A stretch of 64,000 nt of DNA from Sandaracinobacteroides sayramensis (GCF_022014495.1 NZ_JAKLSQ010000010.1:248832-312831); one strand, 5' to 3'. Positions 26,381 to 33,907 are shown, numbered from the stretch's first letter. Translations and numbers: made by a program. Notes: generated by a model from the letters alone, not told the origin.

Positions 26381-27058
26381 ATGAAATTGCACGTCAAGAC
26401 CATCGCCATGACGATTGCAGCAGCGCTTCTGACCCTGCCGGTCGGAGCGCAGGATCGGCAGGCATTGCCGAGCGGTCAGTCGAAGGAGGAGCTGTTCGGC
26501 TCGGTCCTGCGCAATTCGCGCTGGAAAACCTCATCGATCAGCGTGTGCTGGCTGGATATGGCGCCGGAGAATGCCCCACACCGCGCGCTGGTGCGCCGTG
26601 CGGTCGCGGAGACATGGGAGCATCACGGGCCAATCAAATTCACCGGCTGGGGCGCGTGCGGCAGCGCGCCGGTCGGCATTCGCATCCGGGTCGCAGACGA
26701 GACGGCGGCACCGCATGTCGAGTGGATCGGCCGGTTCATCAACAATCGAAACCCCGGCATGACGCTCAATTTCGGCTTCACCAAGTGGCGCACCGAATGC
26801 CAGCAAACCGTCGATAGCTGCATCTATGCGATCGCCGTGCATGAGTTCGGTCATGCGCTCGGCTTCACCCACGAGCAGAATCGCAGCGATGCGCCCGACA
26901 CTTGCAAGGAACTGGAGCAAGGCGCGGTCGGCGACTATCAAGTGACCCGCTACGATCCGAACTCGATCATGAACTATTGCAACGCCAACTGGCGGGGGAA
27001 TGGTCAATTGAGCGCGCTCGACATCGAGGCGCTGCGCACCTTCTACAAGGCCGCCTGA
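26381..27058 (+). CDS. Astacin/matrixin-like zinc metalloprotease, exported
   Basis: A 225-residue metzincin. A signal peptide (TIAMTIAAALLTLPVGAQ) precedes a compact catalytic domain. The zinc site HEFGHALGFTH begins at H154 and follows HExxHxxGxxH; the next residues EQNR resemble astacins. The Met-turn SIMNY has its methionine at 197. Cysteine pairs suggest disulfides and hence a periplasmic or secreted protein. The start at ATG 26,381 follows GGGGG at good spacing. It lies one base before the trypsin-like protease gene, so the two are probably made together. No propeptide cysteine switch was seen. Confidence 0.85.
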   Translation: MKLHVKTIAMTIAAALLTLPVGAQDRQALPSGQSKEELFGSVLRNSRWKTSSISVCWLDMAPENAPHRALVRRAVAETWEHHGPIKFTGWGACGSAPVGIRIRVADETAAPHVEWIGRFINNRNPGMTLNFGFTKWRTECQQTVDSCIYAIAVHEFGHALGFTHEQNRSDAPDTCKELEQGAVGDYQVTRYDPNSIMNYCNANWRGNGQLSALDIEALRTFYKAA

Positions 27059-27059
27059 C

Positions 27060-28229
27060 ATGAGCGAAGCGATCCGCCGCCTGATCCTCTGCGGCGCGGC
27101 CGTCACGCTGATGAGCGCCCCGGATGCGGGCCTGGCCCAAAGCAGCCCGCCATCGGCACCCGAAGGTCCGGCCGGAGCACCGCCGCCCGATCCGGCGACG
27201 ATCATCTACGCCCTGTTCGCGGCGCGCGCCGCTCAGCTCCAAACGGTCGGAACCGACTTCGCGGGCATAAGCGAAGCCGCGGCGAATGCCTCCGGTCTCC
27301 TCGTCGCGGACGATCTCGTGCTTACCGCCGAACATGGCGTGCCCGATTTCGGCGGCCGCTATCAGGCAACCCGCATCGACGTGCGATTGGGGTCGCGCAA
27401 GGCGCAGCCGCTGAGCGGCACCGTCATCGCGCGCGATCCCGACCGTGATCTCGCCCTGGTGCAAATCAGCCCGGCGATCAGTCCACGCCCATTCTGCCCG
27501 GTCGCAGCGCTGACGCCGGACAATCTGACACCGCCGGGCAGCAGGCTCTATGTGCTGAGCTATCCCCTCGACGAGGAACTCGGGATCAACGAGGGCCTCC
27601 TGCGCAATCACAGCCAACCGAAGAAATGGCAGACCAGCATCTCCGTGACCGTCAACGAAAGCGGCGCACCCGCCTTCTCCGGCAGCGGCTATGTCGTCGG
27701 GGTCATCCTCGGCGGCATAACCGAGTGGGAAGACCTCGACGGAAACAGGCGGCCGGTTTTCGGCATCAATGCCGTGATTCCAATGAGCAGCCTCGCCGCA
27801 TCGCCGCTCGCAGCAGAGATCGCGAAGCATTCGACCGACGGCTGCTGGCAGATGTTGACGGCCTTCGGTCCGTCGCTGGCCGACCCGGCCACATTCGTCG
27901 ATGACACAAAGGCCGGCAGCGTGCCGGCGCTGCCGGAACAGCTCTCGCGATCGTTCAGCATCGACCGGGTGAAGGACGACCATGACTGGTTCAGCATCAC
28001 CAAGCGCAGCTATCCACCTGCGGAGTTTCCAGCCGAGACCGGCTACAAGATCGACAGTTGCGAGTTCGTTGGGCATAGCGTCAACAACGCTTCCGACATT
28101 CGCTGCACCATAGCAGCGGACGGATCGAGGGCCATCTTCAGCTATACCCTCAAGAGCGGTCCGAAATTCGATCGCTGGCGAGGATGGATCGATGGCCGCG
28201 TGGTGCTTCAGCAAACGCGCAGACACTGA
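27060..28229 (+). CDS. Trypsin-like serine protease, exported
   Basis: A 389-residue exported protein. After a signal peptide (ending AGLAQ) and a proline-rich linker lies a chymotrypsin-fold domain with the triad visible: H92 in LTAEHGV, D130 in DRDLALVQI, and S201 in NESGAPAF, a variant of GNSGGPVF. Residues 290-389 form an extra beta-rich C-terminal domain containing cysteines. No PDZ domain is present, so it is not a DegP/HtrA protease. It directly follows the astacin-like gene (one-base gap), which suggests joint proteolysis outside the cytoplasm. Confidence 0.78.
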   Translation: MSEAIRRLILCGAAVTLMSAPDAGLAQSSPPSAPEGPAGAPPPDPATIIYALFAARAAQLQTVGTDFAGISEAAANASGLLVADDLVLTAEHGVPDFGGRYQATRIDVRLGSRKAQPLSGTVIARDPDRDLALVQISPAISPRPFCPVAALTPDNLTPPGSRLYVLSYPLDEELGINEGLLRNHSQPKKWQTSISVTVNESGAPAFSGSGYVVGVILGGITEWEDLDGNRRPVFGINAVIPMSSLAASPLAAEIAKHSTDGCWQMLTAFGPSLADPATFVDDTKAGSVPALPEQLSRSFSIDRVKDDHDWFSITKRSYPPAEFPAETGYKIDSCEFVGHSVNNASDIRCTIAADGSRAIFSYTLKSGPKFDRWRGWIDGRVVLQQTRRH

Positions 28230-28257
28230 TCGGCCGCGGGCTGACGATCCGCCGCGC

Positions 28258-28560
28258 TCAGTCGGGGCGAATGTCCAGCACCGAAATCGCCAGGAAGACC
28301 AGGCACAGGACGAACGACGCCAAGGCCCAGCCGACACGGCGGCGCTGCTCGCGATATGTGGGCTTGCTCGCCGTCGCCAGGTCCGCCTCGATCTCATCGA
28401 GCGCCCGCGTGCTGGCCGGGTCCGCGCCGAACCTGTCCTTCTCGCCGCGCAGCTTCTCGCCCCATTTCACATATTGGAGCTTCGAGATCTCCGGCCAGAA
28501 GCCGATGATCCCCGCGAGCAGCCCGAACAGGCTCGACAGCACCCCCGCATATTTGATCAT
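28258..28560 (-). CDS. Small two-helix membrane protein, unknown
   Basis: A 100-residue protein with a hydrophobic helix at each end: AGVLSSLFGLLAGIIGF near residues 5-21 and WALASFVLCLVFLAISV near 78-95. Between them is a charged, helical cytoplasmic-type loop (KWGEKLRGEKDRFG). I do not recognise a family. It begins 8 bp after the XRE regulator stop on the same strand and is probably the last gene of that three-gene set. Confidence 0.55.
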   Translation of the reverse strand: MIKYAGVLSSLFGLLAGIIGFWPEISKLQYVKWGEKLRGEKDRFGADPASTRALDEIEADLATASKPTYREQRRRVGWALASFVLCLVFLAISVLDIRPD

Positions 28561-28568
28561 CGGTGCGC

Positions 28569-29381
28569 TCAGGCGCCCACGGCTTCGCGCAGGAACGGCG
28601 CATTGACCGGGACCGCCGCGACCTGCGCGGACGTGCCACCCGTGTTCGCAAGCTGGATCGCCTCGGCTACCGTCGCGAACGCCACCCGGTCGGAGAGAAT
28701 GTCGCGGCCGGTGACGACCGCGGGGCCATCGATGATGAACACGATCGACGGCTCGGACACCTTCACCTTGGCCCGCCCATGCGCCTCAAGCTCCCAAAGC
28801 TCGCTGCGGCCACGCGGCACGGGGAGGCTTTCACGGCCCGGCGCCGCCAGCAGCACGGCCCGGATCTTGGCGGCGAGCGTCTTCATCGCCAGCTCCGGCA
28901 GGATGGACTTGAGCGCGGGCGCCAGCAGCACCCCCGAGCCGACGACGATATCGGTCAGCGTGAGCGTCCCGCCATTGCCGACCTTGTGCAGCACAGGCTC
29001 CTCCTGCGGCGCGGTCTCGGGCTCCCCATCGCGCGGATTGAGCGCGAGATCGGCGCCGGCCGCGTCGGCGAGTGCCTTCACCGTGCGATAGCTCGGACCA
29101 TCCTTGCCCTTGCCGCGCTCGATGTCGCTGATCGCGCCCTGCGGAATGCCGCTCGCCTCGGCGAGCTGCTTCTGCGTGAGGCCCGCCCGAATCCGCGCCT
29201 GCTTGATCTGGACGCCGATCTCCAGAGCGACCGGATCGACGCCCAGCTCTGCGAACAAGGCGGGATCGTGCGTCTGCAAATGCCGCAGCGCCTCGCCCAG
29301 CGGAACCGCCGTCTCGGGATCGTCGGATAGAACGGGAAGGACGAAGGCCTCCTTGGCCTTACGGTTCAGCTTCAAGCTCAT
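28569..29381 (-). CDS. XRE-type helix-turn-helix regulator with long C-terminal domain
   Basis: A 270-residue protein. A cro/cI-type HTH (IKQARIRAGLTQKQLAEASGIPQGAISDIERGKG) lies near residues 55-95, preceded by an N-terminal helix block (LNRKAKEAFVL) and followed by an uncharacterised 170-residue domain ending in repeated hydrophobic strands. The start at ATG 29,381 is favoured by GAGG a few bases upstream. It overlaps the preceding gene by ATGA. The pairing with a small upstream gene recalls toxin-antitoxin operons, though the C-terminal domain is longer than in most antitoxins. Confidence 0.7.
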   Translation of the reverse strand: MSLKLNRKAKEAFVLPVLSDDPETAVPLGEALRHLQTHDPALFAELGVDPVALEIGVQIKQARIRAGLTQKQLAEASGIPQGAISDIERGKGKDGPSYRTVKALADAAGADLALNPRDGEPETAPQEEPVLHKVGNGGTLTLTDIVVGSGVLLAPALKSILPELAMKTLAAKIRAVLLAAPGRESLPVPRGRSELWELEAHGRAKVKVSEPSIVFIIDGPAVVTGRDILSDRVAFATVAEAIQLANTGGTSAQVAAVPVNAPFLREAVGA

Positions 29382-29785
29382 AATATCCTCAGTCTTCTTG
29401 CCGCCACGAGCCGCGGCGCGATCACGGAGCTTGCCCATTGCGCTTCACCGCCTCCCGGTAGCTGATAGCAGGCCGCCAGGGCAAAGACCCTGGTCGTGCC
29501 GTCCGCCCGATCGTAAGCCGTGTAAGCGACGAAAGGCGGCCCGCTGGTGCGAAACAGCGGAAAGCCATCGACCATCGTCCAGACCCGCGAACTCAAATAG
29601 CGCTTGAGCGCGGGGGCGGACTTCGACGCGAGCGTCTCGCCCAAATGGTCGAGCCACACGCGATAGAGCATGTTCGCTGCCGCCGTGTCGCCGGCAGCCC
29701 TGGCCGCCCGTAGCGCGATCGCCACGTCCGGCAGGAAGCCATCGCTCGAAGCAGGATCGATGAAATAGCGGATCTGGACGCTCAA
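29378..29785 (-). CDS. Hypothetical protein, possible partner of the XRE regulator
   Basis: About 135 soluble residues. The start is unclear: TTG 29,785 (reading MSVQIRYFID) has GGGGG upstream, while TTG 29,797 lies in a likely promoter. The C-terminal half (SSRVWTMVDGFPLF ... TTRVFALAAC) vaguely resembles RelE/HigB-type beta strands, but I cannot confirm that. It overlaps the regulator gene by 4 bp, so the two are made in a fixed order. It could be a toxin, an unrelated binding partner or an enzyme. Confidence 0.5.
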   Translation of the reverse strand: MSVQIRYFIDPASSDGFLPDVAIALRAARAAGDTAAANMLYRVWLDHLGETLASKSAPALKRYLSSRVWTMVDGFPLFRTSGPPFVAYTAYDRADGTTRVFALAACYQLPGGGEAQWASSVIAPRLVAARRLRIL

Positions 29786-29795
29786 CCATGCCCCC

Positions 29796-29823
29796 AATAT
29801 ATAAAATTTCTGATATTTTGCAA
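29796..29823 (-). promoter_or_regulatory. Candidate promoter and operator of the XRE operon
   Basis: On the minus strand TTGCAA (29,818-29,823) and TATATT (29,796-29,801) are separated by 16 bases, a good sigma-70 match in a locally AT-rich patch. Overlapping it is AAAAT-ATCAGAA-ATTTT, a 5-bp inverted repeat suited to a dimeric XRE repressor, which suggests autoregulation. The transcript would start very close to the gene start. Confidence 0.45.
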
Positions 29824-29911
29824 GGCTCCCCCCGGAACCCGCATGGCCCGATCGCGCGCGGCATCGAACCGGACCGCCGGAGCTGCCCCGGCCCGACGCC
29901 GCGCGCCAGGA

Positions 29912-30088
29912 TCAGCTATTGTCTTCGACAGGCGCGTCGGGGCCGTTCTTCTTGATGGAGTCGATCGCATTCTGCGCCGACGCCTTGCTCTTGTAGCCCT
30001 CGGTCGAGAACATGATCTCGCTGTTATATTTGAAGCGGACGCGGAACTCGCCCGCCTTGTCCTTCCAGATCTCGAACGTATGCGCCAT
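29912..30088 (-). CDS. DUF1508 (YegP-like) small protein
   Basis: A 58-residue protein (MAHTFEIWKDKAGEFRVRF, then YNSEIMFSTEGYKSKASAQN) with the DUF1508 pattern F-x-I-x-K-D-x-x-G-x-F-x-W/V-R-x-x-x-x-N and a closing helix. YegP proteins have this fold twice; here it occurs once. An excellent ribosome site (AAGGAGG, 5 nt spacing) supports the start at 30,088. The function of DUF1508 is not known. It sits downstream of two HU-like genes on the same strand. Confidence 0.8.
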   Translation of the reverse strand: MAHTFEIWKDKAGEFRVRFKYNSEIMFSTEGYKSKASAQNAIDSIKKNGPDAPVEDNS

Positions 30089-30135
30089 TCAATCCTCCTT
30101 GTTGCAGGGTATTCCGATGCGGCAAACCACCCGCA

Positions 30136-30450
30136 TCAGCGCGTCGCGGCCGGCGACAATCCGCCGGGCCCGCCCGGGGCCGGCAGCTTGGGCACCAGGG
30201 CCGGTGGAAGCGTGTCCGGCCAATAAGGCGTGAAATGAATCACGACAGGCTCGCTCACGATCCACTGTCCCTCCGCATCGCGCGGACGCGACTTTACCGA
30301 AAACTTCCCGAAACCGAGGATCGAAATTTCCTCGCCGTCCTTCGCGGCGGCGAAGATCGACTGGAACATCATGTTGAGAATCGCGCGCGCTTCCATCTCG
30401 GGAAGACAGCGCGCCGCCGCGATCCGCCGCACAAGCTCGTTGCTGTCCAT
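30136..30450 (-). CDS. Divergent HU/IHF-like DNA-binding protein
   Basis: A 104-residue protein with the HU fold signature: two N-terminal helices and then DGEEISILGFGKFSVKSRPRD, matching the EEI-xx-xGFGxF core. It differs from true HU where the beta arm should have a GRNP-type tip: the sequence reads SRPRDAEGQWIVSEP, lacking R-N-P. The C-terminus is a proline-rich tail of about 25 residues. It may bind DNA weakly or pair with the neighbouring canonical HU. The genes are 29 bp apart on one strand. Confidence 0.75.
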   Translation of the reverse strand: MDSNELVRRIAAARCLPEMEARAILNMMFQSIFAAAKDGEEISILGFGKFSVKSRPRDAEGQWIVSEPVVIHFTPYWPDTLPPALVPKLPAPGGPGGLSPAATR

Positions 30451-30479
30451 GTCCCGTCTCCTCGGCCTCGGGCAAGACG

Positions 30480-30755
30480 TCAGCCGTTCAGCTTGTCCTT
30501 GAGCGCCTTGGCGGGCTTGAACGAGATATTGGTGGCCGCCTTGATCGTCATGACCTCGCCGGTGGCGGGATTGCGGCCGTCGCGCGCCGGCCTCTTCTTC
30601 GGCACGAACTTGCCGAATCCCGAAATCGCGATTTCCTCGCCTTTCGCGGCCGCATCGCCGATCTCGGCGAACAGCGCATCGACCGTCTTCTTCACATCGG
30701 CCTTCGTGAGCGAAAGGCTGGAGGCAATCTTCTCGACAAGCTCATTACCAGTCAT
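30480..30755 (-). CDS. HU-family DNA-binding protein
   Basis: A 91-residue histone-like protein of standard length: VEKIASSLSLTKADVKKTVDA helices, GEEIAISGFGKFVPKKR, and the DNA-intercalating arm GRNPATG, then a helix ending LKDKLNG. HU bends and compacts DNA and helps recombination and replication. It is an accessory copy on an island, so it may adjust expression or recombination of the element. It is first in a set of three small genes with the divergent HU-like gene and the DUF1508 gene. Confidence 0.9.
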   Translation of the reverse strand: MTGNELVEKIASSLSLTKADVKKTVDALFAEIGDAAAKGEEIAISGFGKFVPKKRPARDGRNPATGEVMTIKAATNISFKPAKALKDKLNG

Positions 30756-30822
30756 GACTTACTCTTACTCTCTTGGTTGAACGAACAAGGACCGTAGCGC
30801 CGCCACCGGCGCCCGTCATCCG

Positions 30823-31029
30823 CTAGAGCGGCGGCTGTCCGGTCCGGGCTGCGCCGCCGCGCCGAAAGACGCGACCGCCGCGAGGCTTATGCCGGCACGC
30901 GCCGCCGCAGCACTCCTCGTCGCCGATCAGGAACAGCACGACGTTCATCATGGTCCACAGGATCACCGGCAGCGCCGCCATGCCGGCGACGAAGGCGAGC
31001 GTGTGGGAGAGGACCGGGCCGATCGTCAT
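30823..31029 (-). CDS. Small membrane protein with Cys-rich tail, end of long operon
   Basis: A 68-residue protein with one or two hydrophobic segments (LAFVAGMAALPVILWTMMNVVLFLIG) followed by EECCGGACRH and a basic tail. The cysteine-histidine cluster could bind a metal or form a disulfide. It starts by ATGA overlap with the gene before it and is the last member of the coupled small-gene train. Unknown family. Confidence 0.55.
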   Translation of the reverse strand: MTIGPVLSHTLAFVAGMAALPVILWTMMNVVLFLIGDEECCGGACRHKPRGGRVFRRGGAARTGQPPL

Positions 31030-31262
31030 GCCGCCTGCGCCTCATGATCCTGCGCCCGGCGCTCCGCTTCGAGCCGCGCCACCACCGCCTTCCACACCCA
31101 TTGGCGGCGGATCGACTGGTTGTTGCGGCGGGCCTTCCGCCGCGCGGCGGAAAGCGCGCCGACGCCATGCGCCGCGCAAATCTCCCCGCAGGCCTTCTCG
31201 ACCTCGATCCCGAACGCATCGGACCGCCGCCACTCCAGCCGGCGCAGCCAGCGCATCACCAT
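31026..31262 (-). CDS. Small basic hypothetical protein
   Basis: A 78-residue Arg- and Ala-rich, cytoplasmic-looking protein (WLRRLEWRRSDAF, RRQWVWKAVVARLEAE). Two aromatic-containing basic helices are visible, no membrane segment. It overlaps its neighbours at both ends (7 bp upstream, 4 bp downstream), which supports real translation despite the lack of a recognised family. Function unknown. Confidence 0.5.
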   Translation of the reverse strand: MVMRWLRRLEWRRSDAFGIEVEKACGEICAAHGVGALSAARRKARRNNQSIRRQWVWKAVVARLEAERRAQDHEAQAA

Positions 31263-31396
31263 GTCCCCGATCCCCTGTCGTCGAGCGCATAGCGGGCGGC
31301 CGGGCGGTCGCAGGCCGCGAGTTTCACCACGCCCCAGCCGAGAAGCCCCACCACGGCGTAGATCGCGAGACCGCTCGCCACGCAGCGCGGGATCAT
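31256..31396 (-). CDS. 46-residue single-pass membrane protein
   Basis: MIPRCVASGLAIYAVVGLLG begins this short protein: one membrane helix near residues 8-27 and a small soluble tail. It starts at ATG 31,396, overlapping the previous stop as ATGA, and ends inside the next gene's start. Overlap at both sides and an uninterrupted frame support it as a gene. Such short proteins often act as subunits or regulators of membrane complexes; the role here is unknown. Confidence 0.5.
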   Translation of the reverse strand: MIPRCVASGLAIYAVVGLLGWGVVKLAACDRPAARYALDDRGSGTW

Positions 31397-31893
31397 ATCG
31401 TCCTGCCGGCTCCGGGCGCCCCGCCTTGCGGCGCCGGCGCGGCGTCGAGCTGGACCGCGATCAGCATCGGCAGCAGCATGTCTCTGGGCGGCTTGCCGTC
31501 GAGCTTGCGCCCGACGATGAGCGAACGCAGATCGGCATTGGCTTCGGCATGGGCGAAGGGCGTGAACTCGATGCGCGAGACCGTCCCGTCGCGATCGATC
31601 CAGAGCTTGAGCACCAGCGGCGCCGTGCGCTCGCCCGGCGACTTGCGCGTGCCGTCGAGATAGGCGCGCAGACGCCGCGCCGGTTCGTCCTCGGCTTGCA
31701 GCCAGGCCGTGATCGCCGCCGTCGCGCCTTCGGCATAAGCCACCCATTCCGACGGCGCGGCGGACGGCGCCACGCTCTGCGCGGAGGCAGGCGCCATCGC
31801 CGCCACCCCGACCCCGAACAGGGCGCCGAGCCAGCGCGCCGCCCGTCCGCGCCGCGCACTTCGGCGTTGCGTGAAGCTCTTGTGATCCATCAT
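31393..31893 (-). CDS. Exported protein with TonB-C-like domain
   Basis: A 166-residue protein. A basic N-terminus and signal or anchor (WLGALFGVGVAAMAPASAQ) precede an acidic helix and a C-terminal domain resembling the TonB C-terminal fold: LVLKLWIDRDGTVSRIEFTPF followed by LRSLIVGRKLDGKPPRDM. In TonB family proteins this fold meets outer-membrane partners. It lacks the proline-rich spanning region of the full TonB at 49,594, so it may be a soluble or short partner. The start at ATG 31,893 overlaps the upstream stop (ATGA). Confidence 0.6.
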   Translation of the reverse strand: MMDHKSFTQRRSARRGRAARWLGALFGVGVAAMAPASAQSVAPSAAPSEWVAYAEGATAAITAWLQAEDEPARRLRAYLDGTRKSPGERTAPLVLKLWIDRDGTVSRIEFTPFAHAEANADLRSLIVGRKLDGKPPRDMLLPMLIAVQLDAAPAPQGGAPGAGRTI

Positions 31894-32123
31894 CCGCCCG
31901 ATCCCATCACCGCGACCCAAAGAAACCCCACCACCGTCATCGCCGCCATGGCGAAGAAGCCCCGCTGCACGCGCGTCAGCGGACGGCCCTTGCGCCGCAG
32001 CCGGGCGCCCGGCGCCCGTGGCTCGGCGGCGGCGCTGTCCCGCACCGTGTCGAGCCACGCGCCCGCCGCCCGGCGCAGCTCGCCGGAACCCCGGCGCTCG
32101 GGCATCGCCTCAATCATTGGCAT
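31890..32123 (-). CDS. Small membrane protein with cytoplasmic N-terminus
   Basis: A 77-residue protein: about 50 polar residues rich in Arg and Glu, then one membrane helix at the C-terminus (FFAMAAMTVVGFLWVAVMG). This is a tail-anchored layout. It overlaps the gene before it by 14 bp and the next by 4 bp. A second in-frame ATG (32,117) is possible. No family is recognised. Confidence 0.5.
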   Translation of the reverse strand: MPMIEAMPERRGSGELRRAAGAWLDTVRDSAAAEPRAPGARLRRKGRPLTRVQRGFFAMAAMTVVGFLWVAVMGSGG

Positions 32124-32313
32124 GGCGCAGCCGCAGCGACGACACCGCGGGAAACAATGCCTCGTCCCGCTTGGGACGCGGGGTGCCCATGTAGCTGTCG
32201 ATCACGCTCTGCGCCTCATGGTGCAGGCCCGCGACGACGAACGAGGCGAACATGCCCGTGACCATCGCGCCGAGCAGGAACGCCCCGATGGCGATGGCGG
32301 CGAGGAGGAGCAT
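32110..32313 (-). CDS. Small N-terminally anchored membrane protein
   Basis: A 67-residue protein with a hydrophobic helix at residues 2-29 (LLLAAIAIGAFLLGAMVTG) and a polar C-terminus containing SYMGTPRPKRDEALFP. It lies 24 bp after the OmpH-like gene and opens the train of overlapping small genes. No known domain. Likely to be inner-membrane embedded. Confidence 0.55.
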   Translation of the reverse strand: MLLLAAIAIGAFLLGAMVTGMFASFVVAGLHHEAQSVIDSYMGTPRPKRDEALFPAVSSLRLRHAND

Positions 32314-32337
32314 GAGACCGTCTCCTTTTCCCGTCCG

Positions 32338-32976
32338 TCAGCGCGCGCCCGGCGCGGGCTGCTGCTGCTGCGGCAGCCGCTCGCGCTCGAAGCTGATCGT
32401 CTGGATCTTCGCGTCCAGACCCTTCACCACGTCCGCCGTCAGGTCGTTCGCGAAATTGCCGCCGAGCGCGGCCCCGCGATCGAACAGCAGGCCGCATTTC
32501 TTCTGCCCATAGACCTGCGCGATCACGCTCTGCGCGTCGGTGGCGATGCGGTCCATCGCCTTCGCCCGCGTCGCCTCGATCTCGCGGCTGTTGTGTGCCG
32601 CCTGGCGCTGGAGCGCCTGCCAGCGCGTCGCCAGCGTCTCGCGGCGCTGCTTCATCTGCGCATTGTCCGGTTGCCCTTCGAGCGCCTTGGCTTCCGCTTC
32701 CAGCGGCGTGCGCTGCTGGTCGATCTCGGCCTGCGCGGCGCGCGTCAGCTCGTTGAGCCGCGCGCTCGCCGCCTTGCCGACCGCCGCATTGGCGAAGATC
32801 GCCTCGCGCGAGAGCAGGCACACACCCGGCACCACCGGACCGCCGAGCGGCTGCGCCGCCGGACGCGCCGGGGCGGCCGGCGCCGATCCCGTCGGCGCAC
32901 CGCCGATGGTCTGCGCGGAAGCGGGGGCTGCGAGGGTGAGAAGGAGAGCGAGGGCAGGGAAGGAACGGGAGGTCAT
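32338..32976 (-). CDS. OmpH/Skp-like periplasmic chaperone
   Basis: A 212-residue exported protein. The signal peptide (ALALLLTLAAPASAQ) is followed by a proline-alanine linker, then the OmpH pattern: a short beta strand with LLSREAIFANAAVGKAA, and a long helical hairpin (residues 75-165) forming the tentacle-like coiled coil, with QVYGQKKCGLLFDRGA closing. Skp-type proteins hold unfolded outer-membrane proteins in the periplasm. In this operon the clients could be TpsB, the porin or the giant exoprotein. It overlaps the SapC gene by 4 bp. Confidence 0.8.
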   Translation of the reverse strand: MTSRSFPALALLLTLAAPASAQTIGGAPTGSAPAAPARPAAQPLGGPVVPGVCLLSREAIFANAAVGKAASARLNELTRAAQAEIDQQRTPLEAEAKALEGQPDNAQMKQRRETLATRWQALQRQAAHNSREIEATRAKAMDRIATDAQSVIAQVYGQKKCGLLFDRGAALGGNFANDLTADVVKGLDAKIQTISFERERLPQQQQPAPGAR

Positions 32977-33836
32977 GCGGGGACTTTCTTCGATTTGGAT
33001 TTGGTGGCCGGAGCGTCGCTTTCAGGCGCGACGCCGGCCGTGTCGGTGTCCGAAGCAGGGACGGGTGACGCCTGCGTGACGGCGCCGCGCGCCACCTGCC
33101 GGGCATAAAGCGCCTTGAAGCGGCTCAGCGACGCCATGTGATAATAGACCCACGCCAGATAGCCGCTGTTGTGCCAGTCCAGCACCACCGCGTCCGGCAG
33201 CTTCGAGAATTTCTCCGTATCGACGATCTGGAAACCGTTGAGGCCGAGCGTGCGCCCATTGGGCAAGGTCGCATTGGCCGTCCCGTCGACCAGCAGGCCC
33301 TGCGCCTTCAAGGCCAGCGTGAACGCCCTGGTCGCGTCCGCCTCGACCCGGAAGGCATTGCAGAACGCCAGCATCTGCCGCGTCACCTCGGACGGCTTGC
33401 CGTCCTCGAACAAGGCCGCGCCCTCCGTGCCCCCGCGCGCGACCCGATCAGAGCCCGCGTCGATCGTCAGCGCGAACCCCTCCGGCTCGGGCACCGACAG
33501 GAAATTGAACGGATAGCGCCGCACATAGGCCGGGATATGCGCGCCCTTGTCCCATTGCCCGTCCTCGACGAACAGGTTCACCCGGTCGAGCCCCAGGATC
33601 ACCACCGGGACCGGCTGCTCGGGATCGCCCGCGAACACCACCGGATAATCGCGCGCCGCGTCCGCCAGCTCGCCGACCACGATCGGCACGAACGGACTGT
33701 CCGCGGCAAAGGCGCAGTCGCCCGGCTTGAGGCGCCAGTCGCCATGGACCTTGCCATGGAGCGGCTGGAGCGTCTTGTAGAACAGCGGAAGGAGCGGCTT
33801 GGCCGCCTCGGCGGCCGGATCGGCAGTCTTGGTCAT
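32973..33836 (-). CDS. SapC family protein
   Basis: A 287-residue protein without a signal peptide. Conserved SapC blocks are present: PFVPIVVGELADAARDYPVVF, VNLFVEDGQWDKGAHIPAYVRRYPF and the closing FSKLPDAVVLDWHNSGYLAWVYYHMASL. The name comes from an S-layer-associated gene of Campylobacter; the biochemical role is not settled. The tail is a charged, Lys-rich stretch (TKSKSKK). It directly follows the giant exoprotein gene, after a hairpin, and overlaps the chaperone gene. A link with surface protein display is plausible but inferred. Confidence 0.82.
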   Translation of the reverse strand: MTKTADPAAEAAKPLLPLFYKTLQPLHGKVHGDWRLKPGDCAFAADSPFVPIVVGELADAARDYPVVFAGDPEQPVPVVILGLDRVNLFVEDGQWDKGAHIPAYVRRYPFNFLSVPEPEGFALTIDAGSDRVARGGTEGAALFEDGKPSEVTRQMLAFCNAFRVEADATRAFTLALKAQGLLVDGTANATLPNGRTLGLNGFQIVDTEKFSKLPDAVVLDWHNSGYLAWVYYHMASLSRFKALYARQVARGAVTQASPVPASDTDTAGVAPESDAPATKSKSKKVPA

Positions 33837-33907
33837 CACTTTAACTCACTTGCATGTTGTCTGGTCCGGAACGGCAGCGGTGGGTGCGCCGCCGTCCCGG
33901 TGGAAAC

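Noticed and set aside
31120-33108. A 662-codon plus-strand frame across the SapC, OmpH and small-gene region
   Set aside because: Arg/Pro-rich, low-complexity translation, opposite well-supported genes; no ribosome site and no recognisable motif.
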